From the NCBI GenBank assembly GCA_019722365.1, contig JADFUC010000006.1:186001-250000 (forward strand): 64,000 nt of DNA. Direction: 5' to 3'. The DNA is from Lithospermum erythrorhizon (Eukaryota; Streptophyta; Magnoliopsida; Boraginales; Boraginaceae). This document shows positions 46,986 to 57,859 of this stretch, piece by piece. Both the position numbers and the translations under genes were made by a program. The notes below the pieces were generated by a model that searched no databases, was not told where the DNA came from, and saw nothing but the letters and a program-made list of their open reading frames with translations. Numbering within the stretch: the first letter of the stretch is position 1; every line of letters begins with the position of its first letter.

Positions 46986-47059
46986 GATTTGTGTCCCATG
47001 TCATCATGAGCCGAGGGTGGACTAGAGAGGCGAGAGGCACATACTGCTCCCACCCAGTT

Positions 47060-47640
47060 TGAATGTTAGTATAGATATATATTTAGTGTTTTTATAATCG
47101 AAGATAACCTAGTTTCTAAGCTTCATTGAATATGAATCATGAGATACTACAGTTATACAAAAGCAATAAATATGAATTACAGTGTGGCACGCTTTCAACC
47201 TGAAATATTTTAATGGCGGCGAAAAACATGTGAGCACCGAATATCAAAATAGAAGTATCTCAAAGAAAGTACGACACCCGACAATTAACAGAACTTCAAA
47301 TTCAGGTGTGTTTTTCTGCAAAACTATTGCGTGAAAGCGAAACAACTAATATTTTTCTTCTGGGGGGGGGTTGGTCGGAACCTAAGGGGTGGAGAGGGGA
47401 GAGAATTCTTTGACTTCAAAGTCAAGGCGAGATAGAAAGGAAAACTGTGTGAGAGGGGAGTAGCTACATTTACATAAGGCAACCAATGAAAGAGGTTTTT
47501 AGGGAGATAAGAACTCCTCAATCCCAGTCCGATTCTCGCGCTGAAAGCCAACTTCTGCGAGGAACACGTCAAATTCTTTCGTCGTATCGAAGCCACGCTC
47601 CAAGCAGTCCCAAATCATTTGGAGTACTTTGAGGCCTAAA
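47060..47640 (-). repeat. LTR-like copy of family A, truncated (copy A5)
   Basis: It aligns with 50141-50570: aatcatgagatactacagtt, atacaaaagcaataaat, ttttaatggcggcg, cttctgggggggggttggtc, gagaattctttgacttc and gggagataagaactcctca. Past about 47540 the alignment is lost, so the promoter-distal part of the LTR is missing. It lies at the left end of an interior (47640-50140) whose right end is copy A6 in the same orientation, making a candidate LTR pair. Confidence 0.55.
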
Positions 47641-50140
47641 GTAAAGTATTACATATTGATATTAACAAATGCTTGATCACTAAGTCGTTTAGCATATATA
47701 TCGCTTTCAGTCGGTGAAAAGCATTCGTAGGGAAAAGGACTCGTAATAATGAATTTACATTAGAAAATAAATAAAGAACAACTTAATTTATATATATATA
47801 AACTTATTATAATCAGGAGATAATAGAACAAAACATACTCGTGTTCTGATCGACTAAACACACAAAGTATACCGAAACTTCGCATAACATAAACCCAGGG
47901 CCAGGAAGCCTGTGCATCATTCCGACTTTTAGCTATGCAAACAAGTGTACAATCGCATAATTATGGCCAATCGTAGCTAGCAGCGTCTGCCCAATAGTTC
48001 AACTTAGATTATATTAGTAACCTCTTATGTCAACGGACCCACGTATTGACATTGGAAATCCGTTAAGCAGACCAAATATATTAAATGCAAATTCATAATG
48101 AAAAGTGCAAGCTCGAGTTATTGAACAAAAGCTTGGGCAGACTTCGGGATATCATCTCGAGGTGTGGCCATGACTTTATATTTTGGTATGACGATGCTTG
48201 CTTTATTTATTAGGTGAGATTTGTTATATTTTATTAACTTCTTAAGATCATATCAAGCGTATCCAATCAAACAAGTAAAAGTATATACTCGCTTGAATCG
48301 CTAAGAAAAATATAACGCATATTGAAAATCATGATATAAATATTGGTGGAAAATATTTTCTAAACTATGTTTTCAATTTCATAAAATATTTTCTTTGTTG
48401 GCTTTATTTATCTGCCAGGTGGATCAATATCTAATAATTGATTACAATTACTTCTGATTAATTATCTCGAAGTTTTAATGCATTTTTATAAATACAAAAC
48501 CATAGCACTTCAGGTATATTAATATCATAATCCATATTATCTATATAATATAATATTATACCATAAAGTCTATGACATCCATCAAATACTATGATATTAT
48601 ATCATGCATGATAAATAGTCGATATTACATTGAACATACATAGCATGGATGAAGGCGTAAGGTAGGCAGCTAGCATGTTAAGTAGCCGAGAATGTTAAAA
48701 TTAAAAAGCAGAAATAAAACCATTTAACTTGTTTAGGGTATAAAAGTCAGCAGTAATCTAATTCTAGTGTTTATTTGATATTTTATATTAATAGATGGTG
48801 GTAATATCTAGTATTAAAAATGTCGATTAATATCTTATATATATTAAAATGTGTTATTAGTATTATCTAGTATTAATAACGTCTTGCAATAATACTTAAT
48901 ATCAAGCACGATGTCATTAATATCTAATATTAACATCTTAAGTTATCTAATATTCAAATAACTAGGATTTTCAAAAAAAAAAAAAAATACTATTTGTTTT
49001 TTTAAACATGATGATTAATTCGCTTGAAATTGTATAATTTGAAACTCACAGTATCTAATGTCATAGAGTACTCCAAGGTAATTGGAAATCAAATTCGAAA
49101 TGTGTATAGGTAAACCCTAATCATAATTAGAATTTAATGAATTAAATCCATCAATTTCAATAAATAATTGAATTTAATCTAATCCTGTTAGAACTAGTTT
49201 TAATGTGGTTGAAATAAATTGATTAAAATAATTTTCAACAAGAAATTAAATTAAACAATTTGATTGATTTTCCACAAGCTCCGTCAATTTATAGTAAAAA
49301 ATTCATCGAAATTGAGTTTGCGGCAATCAAAGGCTGATTGGCCGTTAAGTAATAAAAATTGGACTATCCGATTAATAACTAGTGGACCGGGTTTAGCGAC
49401 CCGGAGAAGCGACCCCCGGCGAGCAGGGCCCCAAGCGACCCCAACCGCATCGTGACGCGAAAAGGCAGCGGACGAGGCACTAGCAGCATGGCCAAGACAT
49501 TTGATTGGCGTGGTTGAATGCCCGTGCAATTCGTGACAAGCTTCAGCCGCGTCGGCGGCGTGGTCTTGTGGCTAATCGTCGCTTTGACGTGGTAACCCAG
49601 TAGTAGGTGTCGTGGATGCATGCAGCCTTGGCGTGGCGGTGCAGTGTCGATTCAATCCGGATCGGTCGGGTCGAGTCGCAGGTCGGGTAGGGTCGAGTGG
49701 ATTTTGACCCCGAGTCGGCGGGTCTATTGAGCGAGTTGACTTGTTTGGCCGAATCGGCTTCGATTCGCTGCTCGAGTTGGGTGGCGTCATCTTGGCTTCG
49801 GTAGGGGGCGTGTGGCGATCTTGCGCAAATAAACTTTTACGTATGATGATATGATTTAGCAGCGTAATTGATGGTTTTCTTTCGTTTGATTAATAAACTA
49901 ATATAAAATTAATTTAAAGAAAAATTCTCAGAAGAGATTGAGAATTTTCACATTAATAAATTTCGAAAATAATTAAAATAAATTATATTTACAATTATTT
50001 TATTATCATAACTTTCTTACATAGGAACTAAAAACATTAATTATAAATTAAACATGCGAAGTCGGTCAGTAATTACAGCCAAAATGTTTTTACATATTAT
50101 TTACATAATTGCAATCAACAACATGAGCTACGATACACTT
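47640..50140 (-). mobile_element. interior of a family A element, no coding domains
   Basis: This 2.5-kb stretch aligns in order with 9250-11080 but shows no gag-pol. Relative to that copy it carries an expanded degenerate array of atatctagtattaa-type units at about 48775-48965. It also has a GC-rich patch at 49380-49830, whose open frames overlap on both strands and look like composition effects. Read on the - strand, the bases just inside LTR A6 (gtgtatcgtagctc, complement of about 50128-50141) weakly resemble an initiator-tRNA primer site, but several positions differ. A non-autonomous LTR element fits best. Confidence 0.5.
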
Positions 50141-50950
50141 GTTGGGGTTTTATAATGTCTATCCCAGTTACAATTGTCGGATGCGAATCATGAAATACTA
50201 CAGTTATACAAAAAGCAATAAATCACAATTACAATTAATACACATTTATTTTAATGGCGGCGGAAGCTTGTGTGAGCTCGAATATCCAAAATAGAGTATC
50301 TCGAAAGTCGTAATTAGCAGCTCGCCAGGTCTTTTTCTTAAAGCGCTTAGCAGAAACAACTAAGAAAAACCATTTTTCTTCATGGGGGGGGGTTAGTCGG
50401 TTTAAGAGGCGGAGAGGAGAGAATTCTTTTTGATTTCAAAAGTCAAAAGAGGCCAGAGCAAATATTATGAGAGGGGTGGCTACTACATTTTATTGAAATA
50501 GCTTGAATGAGAGTTTAAGGAGATAAAAAACTCCTCGTCCATCGATTCTCCTTCTGTGCTTTAGCCGGCTTAAAACGAGTCCATGGAATTGATTTTTCAC
50601 CCCGAATGTTTTCTTTATGTTTCACTTTAAACCCGGAAAGTATACTTTTATTATTAGTTCGGTTTACTTTTTGTGTGTGACCTCTTAGGACGGATGTGAT
50701 ATCGATATATTAAAAAATGTTAACAAACCGTTATATCAATATATAGATTCTGACGGACATAAAAAGCCGTATAGCACTTATCGATCTGAGTAAATCGCAA
50801 ATATTAATTGTCAAACGATTAACGTATATTGAACTTATAATTTTGAATTTATAATTCGATTGGCACAATATAAATTATTCAACGAGCATTTTATGAAATG
50901 AATTTCTCGTAGTTCAAACGATATCATATATAGTGTAAGATAAACACTAA
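50141..50950 (-). repeat. LTR of repeat family A (copy A6)
   Basis: The left edge on the + strand is tgttggggttttataatg, so on the - strand the LTR ends ...ccccaaca, mirroring the tgttgg start of copy A1. It contains all family blocks: aaatactacagttatacaaa, ttttaatggcggcgg, the G-run ggggggggttagtcgg, cttctttatgtttcactt-type, cttaggacggatgtg, caatatatagattctgacgg and cgattaacgtatattgaact. It aligns with 11080-11850 over nearly its whole length. Confidence 0.6.
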
Positions 50951-51404
50951 GATTGGTAGGCGAGATGGTGCTTATTACATTGTTTACAAGAACTTCGAGA
51001 TCATCTTATTTAGTCTACTTTTTATAAGTTGTCTCCTCTGAGTTTCGCTTTTTCAAATTTTGCCACCCATTTTATCTTTGTTTCGCCCACGATCATGAGA
51101 ACATGTATCACTTGTATGATAATAATATAATTGTTGAGTGAGCGGATCAGGCTATGCACAAAATGGGATTACGATCAAATGGATTTTGGTGGATCTAGCA
51201 TAACACAACAGTATTCGACTGTGGTGCTACCCGCATTTCAAAATTATGTCCATACTAGATCCGAGTTACATGATGCTGTTAAATAACAATACTTTAATTT
51301 TTCTAATAGCTATTTAGTACCTAGTTCTAGAAAATACTACATACTACTAGTATAGTAGATTAATAGATAAATCTAGTACTAAGTCTATGATGTAGCTTAG
51401 ACTA

Positions 51405-51565
51405 GAGAATTCCAAACTAGAAACAAATCTAAGTAGTAAGTCGGTTCTCTCCACCGACTCCAACATGTATATATAGGCATGGTTGTTCAGTTTACTAGTG
51501 TGAAGAAACAAGAAGAAAACATTTTGAGTGGTGCTGCTTGCTTTTTCTTTCAGTCTCCAGCAGGT
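51405..51565 (+). repeat. direct repeat R, left copy (LTR-like)
   Basis: agtaagtcggttctctccac, cgactccaacatgtatatat and aggcatggttgttcagttta are repeated almost word for word at 60908-61078. A tatatata box and a ca ending (about 51553) suggest part of an LTR. The two copies bracket the nested copia elements. Confidence 0.75.
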
Positions 51566-51608
51566 ACTTGAAACTAATAGCCTTCACTTACTATTACAAT
51601 TACTAATA

Positions 51609-52160
51609 TCTAGGGGTAATAAGAAGCGGAACTGCTACAACAAAACTTTATAAATAAACAATACAAAACTCATACGAAATGAAAGCGATTACAAAATCGA
51701 AGCGATTACAAAAGCGAGACAAACAATTACAACGAAATGAAGCGGAGATGGAGTCACGTTTACAACGCTTTCGCTGGCGTATTCGACCTCTTCCGCCGAT
51801 TGCTGGGGCCGCAGAGGCGTGCGTTTCGAGATAAGTACTTACGCCGCGTCGGCTTCACTAGGCGTATGAGCCGTCGGCCAGGCCACTTTCTGAGCTTGAG
51901 TATCGGCCAGACGGAAAAGTAATGAAAAGAGATGGGAGCTCTGGGTTTTTGATTTTCTTGTGTTGTGGTGATGGATTTTTTTCGAGAATATGTAGAAGGC
52001 TGGCAACAAAACGTCTTGCATTAAGATTAAGCACAAACATCCTTAATGAGCAAATAAGCATTAATAATAGCTGCCGTTTGATTTGAATGCCAAATCAAAT
52101 TAGATTTCAAGTTTGAAATAGAGCAAAACCGAACTCGGCGGAGCTGAGGTGGCTCCCCCA
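51609..52160 (-). repeat. 3' LTR of the nested - strand copia element
   Basis: It pairs in the same orientation with 57161-57772. Shared blocks include ataaacaatacaaaactcat, gcgattacaaaagcgagac, ggagtcacgttta-aa, gtaatgaaaagagatgggag, gagaatatgtagaaggct and tgagcaaataagcatta. On the - strand it starts tggggg just after a purine-rich stretch that could be the polypurine tract. LTRs differ by many small indels, so the insertion is old. The 61-codon + frame inside is not a gene. Confidence 0.75.
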
Positions 52161-55100
52161 CCCCGGGCTGCATTCGTGTCCTTGGCACTTTGGGCTTCAC
52201 AATTTCCGAGCTCGTTTATCCCACGGTTCTTTAGCATAAGTAGTCGTCGTTACTAAGGCTACTAGGGCCTTACTTATAATGTCACCGCTCCAGAGCAAAT
52301 GATGCCATGCGGTGCAAAGCTTTGTGGGTCTTTCTTGTAATTTCGTTGTGGCATGAGTGAGAGGCAAATTTTGGATTCCGCAGCGCTCTAATATTCTCTT
52401 TATATCCAACATCCCCCACATGAATCAAAATTTGTATTCAAACAAAATCAATAATAAAACTAATATCCCAGCGAGGATACAACTTTGAAAGAAGAAGATT
52501 TAATCGATAATCGGTGATAAAGCGACAACGAGCGATTCTGCATAGGATAGGTAGGTGTGATGGCCATGGAAGCTTCCACTTATGTGCATGTTTTAGATTT
52601 ACTTGAGACATAGTAGGCAGCGGTGTCTTGGGCAATATGAGAATGATGACATACTTCGCGCAATTCTGGAATCGACTGTGTCGATTACCCATTCGTAATG
52701 CAGTTGGGCCGGACAGTGCTGGTTACGGCAGTTGTCGTCAAGAAGCCGCTCTCCGAGCATTTCTCTTCATGACACTACTTTGAAAACCACATAGGTGACT
52801 CTTCATATTATTATTTGAAGTAACCCTTCATTTCTTTCCAGAGTATCTCGTAAAATTAAATTTAAACTTAACACCTAGGGTATATTTTTGTTTCGTAGGC
52901 TTAGAGGTAGGGAAATCTAGCGGTAATCTATAATACAATATGAGCGGGTTGTCCTTGGAACTGAATCTTGGGATCTCCGATCAACAAGGTATGGTTATTC
53001 TCAATTTGTTTTCTCGAGGTTTTTGATCCGTTCCTTTCGATGAATTCTCAACTAGTTCTTTTCTTAGCCGCTTGAGTGATGGATTAAACATGTTTATCCT
53101 TTGATCTTTTTGATCCATGATGATAACTCCGGTTGAAGTAATTGTCTAATGGTATTATGTCGTCGACGAATGTCTCGACTTACCATTTATATAAGTGGTT
53201 AAATTGCCGCCGATTTGCAGCTGTTGTCACCCGATATATGCAAATTGGAGGCGGCTTTCAGCTACGGAATATCCTCAGAAATTGCCTTAACCATTAAACT
53301 AACTTCCCCAGCTTGTCTAAGGCAATGAACACAGACTCATTAAATGGATAAAATTAGTTTGTTTGAGGACTTCCGTGACAAATTACTAGTGAACATATCC
53401 ACTAGTAGCCATTGAATCACTGATGTCCATTTTCCAGAAATGCAATTTGGATACTTGGTATAGTCGACGTGTCCAGTATGTACGTGCCAGGTACTTTCAT
53501 TGCTTCCCGATGATCGATTTTCGGATTACTCGTATAATACTCAATTGCTTCTTGGAATAATAAGCTATATCGGTCTAGTACAACTTTCATCAGGTACATG
53601 AGACTCAATTAGCAGGAATCTTTCCAGTTGAGGACTCCGTTTGCTTCTTCGTGAGGTATCGTGTTACGTCCATTGGACATTCTCCCAATCATCTTGGCAA
53701 AATTTCCCAAGGAATTTTCTTCGTCATAGTGTAATTGGGGTTAACACTAGACCATTTAGGGTTTCTCACGATGCGGACTTTCGAAATGAGATCACCTTGT
53801 CCACGTGTCGCCCGTATCAAGCTTGGAATTGACATATCTTTGGTGGATTGAATCATCTTTTGATTGCTGACAATGAGCATGTCATCCACGCTTTAAGCCC
53901 AGGCATTTACATGTCTCTCTAGTGAATTTTACACATGACACACTTATCGCTCATTGATTTTAAATCCACTTTCGAAAGTATTGTGTCTTTTGAGCTTCAA
54001 TTGCCATTGTTTAAGGCTTGTTTTAACCAATACAAAAGATTTGACAAGTCGACATACTTTCCCTAACTGCATCACGAACCTATAAAACCCTCGGGTTGTT
54101 CCCATATAAATTTATTCATCTAATTCTCCGTTTAAAGCGTTTTTACATCCATTTGATGTACACATCAGAATTCTGCGGTGAGGGCAGTTGCGAGGATAAT
54201 CTGTGGATGTTATCACTATCACGGAGGCCAGAGTATCCAAATAGTCTAGTCCTTCTTTTTGTCTATTCCACAATGAGTAGTCTACTTTTGTACTTATCTG
54301 TCGTCCATCGACTTTCATTTCTCTTAAAAATCCATTTGGTTTTAAAAGCCTTAATCTGATTGGAAGATCACGATTCCCAGTGTGATTACGTAAGAATTGA
54401 ATCAGAGCACACTTCGTATAACTTCTTTAAGCGGACTAGGTTGAGGCTGACCTGGGTGGTAAGTTCGGGGGTTAAGCCATGACATATGCGTTACACCGAA
54501 ATTCAGAGCCGAAGGACTTCTCGACCGTGCCGCACTACGTCGAGGTTTTTGATACAAACTTCCTTCGTTCTGACTATCCTTTAATCTCGGTACGTGGCTG
54601 GAGTTCGTGTGTCGCTTTGAATCAATAAGAATCACGCCGCTAGATTTCGCTTCAGGAAGGGCATGTTCCGGCGTGACGATGAACTCTAATATTATACATT
54701 CTTGTTCACTGCGTGAATTGTCACTCTTATAGGCGAGCGATATGCGTTACTATTTTGAGCATATCAAAATAAAATTCAACCGTTTAAGGACTGATGATCA
54801 CCTATTTGAGGTAACATGACCTTCGCCAAACACCCAGCTCGAAGATGTTTGTAGGGTTGCTCTACCTTTGAACAATTCAAATGGGATTTTATCCCTCGTT
54901 TTACGAGGAATTTTGTTCGAGGGGTATTATTTGTTAGTATCGACTTCTCCCACAGATTTCACTTGAGGTATAGCTTTGAACTTATCAACAAGGCATTAAT
55001 ATTCATCTCTTTCAATGATGGGTTTTTTAACTTTCGTGATCCACGTTCGATTGAGGAGAATGGAGGATTAACTTGGAAATTTTTCACAATACCACGCTTC

Positions 55101-57160
55101 GAGAACAAAATTGAAGCCAAATGGTGGGAACTTATCTGCGCCTCTACATCAAACATTGCTAACATCTTTTCTCAAGTTGATTTTCAACTTCTTTTTTATA
55201 AAGTGAAAATTTATCGATTGCCCGTTTTTATTTTCATCAAAGTAATATAACAAAATTTTACAGTATCATCTGCAAGGTGATAAAGTACTCATTTCACATA
55301 CTGGATTGGGCGGGCTCATATCCTGAGGCACGTCGCTGTGAACAAGATCGAGAGGCTTTATTATTTCCCCAACCACGGTTGGAAATGTTTGCTTTCTCGT
55401 TGATTTGCCCGACACACGTTTCACACTTGTAATTCTTATCAAATACAAATTCATTAGGTATGTGATTTAACTTTATCGTGCCGCAAAAGAATTAGAGTTA
55501 TGTCTTTAACCTACTATACCATACATTAGAGTACTGTGAAACATAGAAGCGATATTATTTTTATTAAATCTTGTTTGTAACCGTTACATTCATTTGAAAG
55601 ACATTTAACACATAGCCTTTTCAACAAACATGCCGACGAAAGTACAACTTTATCGGACTCAATTACAGGTTTGAAATCATGACACAAGTAAAGAACCCAC
55701 GGACACAAGGACTGCCCAGGACATGAGCGTTCTTGATGTGACTTCATTTCCCAGAAGTCGATTCTGCGTCACAGGTTCCTTCTCCTCGATGTTGGAGGTT
55801 GCGTTATTCGCCGTGTACATCTTCTCACCATTAGCAAGTGGCTTGAAAGTAGCAAAGTGATCTTTGACTGAAACAAAGATGCCCTGGCTATTGTACGGTG
55901 TCGATCGGCTCTTTGTGGGTTAGATTGCCCATGAGAAGTTCGCTTCTCGAAATCCACACGACCGAAACCAGTTGATCACCGTACGATTCTTTGGTGACCA
56001 TATTCGCCATCTTTTTCCCCATTATTGCTTCTCTTGCTTCGGTTGCACTTTCGAAGGGACTTATGACCGTTTGTTATAATTGTAGCAACATTAGCCTTGA
56101 GAATTCCCTTGAAGCCGAATCGACTTTTCTTGGCTTGTTTCCCTTGGAGTGCGAAATCATTCTTCTTAACTTCCCTTTGAAGACCTCGAAGAGACCCAAA
56201 TTCCTGACATTGCGCCCAGGGAGCTCCCCCAGCGGAGGAGGTTCGGATAGCGATCCACGATCCCGGCGCTTTCGTTACTTTTTCTTACATTCTCGGCTGA
56301 GCGAGATAATTGCAAGCACGTGTTCATATCGCTTTTCGGCGACATTAGCTAAATAGTTCTTTGAAATTCATCCAAGATGGTAGCAATTTCTCGATTACAC
56401 GCTTGTGACGCTTGAGCATTTAGTTTCAAAATCCATTCGCTTGACTTGAAGCTGCGTGGAAGAGCGACCTCGAGTTCTTTCGAAACGCTAATCATCCACC
56501 GTTTATACTCAAGGAAATCTTCCCTTTGATAAATTTCGAAACCGCGTCTTGAGTGTATTGAACTGAGTGCGTCCCAGCTGTGTTTTTGTAGTAGCGTATG
56601 TTTTGCTTATCACGTATACAAATCGTCGACAAATAAATCGACAAATAATTTAGACTCAAATAATCGAATTATTATAAATTAGGCCGCGTAAACTCCAAAC
56701 ACCGTCATCTTGAACCGTAGGAGGGTTCTGACCAAGAGCGGATTTGCAGAGTTCAAGGTAGGTGAGATAGAACATCGTAGGATTACTCCACCTTTTTGAA
56801 ATTACGTCGGAGAAAAGCGGGGGGCTTAGGTTGATCATTTTTGCAGCATTCAGGGAACAACTTTGGAGGTTGAGAAACCCGTGCTTGTGGTAGCAAAAAT
56901 TTGGTGGAACAATACTCGAACCGCCTTAGCCGAGGCGGCAATAGCGAAGCTTGACCGCGAGAAGCTTGATACCGGGGAACATAGGGAGAAGTCGCGGCCC
57001 CGGGACAAAAGGCTGGAGCAGGTTTGTGTCCAACGCGCCCCGTCGAAACCCAGTGACTGACCGGAAAATTATGACCATCGCTCCGCATTCACCGTAGATG
57101 TATCGACATTGGATTCCGTTGCAAGGTGTTGTGTGGCTCGATCGAATATGTTTTTTAAGT
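52161..57160 (-). pseudogene. Ty1/copia gag-pol remnant (nested, - strand)
   Basis: Order on the - strand, from the 5' LTR side: gag-like tract at 57080-56300 (YLELCKSALGQNPPTVQDDG near 56700); integrase region at about 55450-55310 with VSGKSTRKQTFPTVVGEI then KPLDLVHSDV, the start of the copia integrase core; and a reverse transcriptase piece at about 53889-53840 with MDDMLIVSNQKMIQSTKD, the YVDDML-type box with its first residues altered. Integrase before reverse transcriptase is the Ty1/copia order. Long open frames are absent and frame breaks occur every few hundred bases. The element sits inside another copia-like region (57860-60690, + strand). Confidence 0.72.
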
Positions 57161-57772
57161 TGTAGGGAGCCCAATAGAAAACGAGGAAAACTATACAATA
57201 AAACTTTGCAAATAAACAATACAAAATTCATGCGAGAAATGAAGCGATTACAAAACAAACGATTACAAAAGCGAGACTATGAAACAATTACAACGAAGCC
57301 AAACCCGGATGGAGTCACGTTTGCAATGGCTCACTTAAAAGCGTGTTCGGCCTTAACTTCGCCGGTCTTGGGAAGAGCAGAGGCGTCACGCTTCCCGAGG
57401 ATAAAACCACCTGCGCGTCGGAGCCGCTGGCGCTATGAACCCCGCGTCGGCGGGAGCCAGCTGCAGAGAGCTTGAGTATCACTTGGACGAGAAGAAAAAG
57501 TAATGAAAAGAGATGGGAGCTCTCGGATTTTTGTGAGCGTGTGTTTTTCTTTTTGATTTCTTGTGTTGTGGGCGATGGATTTTTTCGAGAATATGTAGAA
57601 GGCTGCTAACCAAAGCGATATGCATTAAGGTGCACTTCAACGCCCCTTAATGAGCAAATAAGCATTATGCTGCTTGCCATTTGTTTGAATACCAAATCCA
57701 AATTACGATTCAAGTTTGAAATGAAGCGAAAGAGCAGAACTTCGACCGGAAGCAAAGTTGGCTCGCGAAACA
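57161..57772 (-). repeat. 5' LTR of the nested - strand copia element
   Basis: It starts on the - strand with tgtttcgcgagccaac (complement of 57757-57772) and ends ...ccctaca at 57161. It aligns with 51609-52160 throughout. No clear primer-binding site follows on the inner side, and the flanking bases do not show an obvious 5-bp target duplication. Confidence 0.72.
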
Positions 57773-57859
57773 TTTAAATTTTAAGTCGTGCTTATTATCC
57801 CGTACTTCTGGCCAATCATTTGGTTCAATTCTTGTTTGGACTCTGAGAATATTTTATTA

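Noticed and set aside
49284..49790. Four overlapping open frames in a GC-rich patch, with Pro/Arg/Ser-rich products
   Set aside because: Stop codons are rare in GC-rich DNA, so overlapping frames on both strands are expected by chance. No conserved motif is visible.
51737..51922. 61-codon Arg-rich open frame
   Set aside because: It lies wholly inside an LTR of the nested copia element. The corresponding frame in the partner LTR (57161-57772) has a different sequence.
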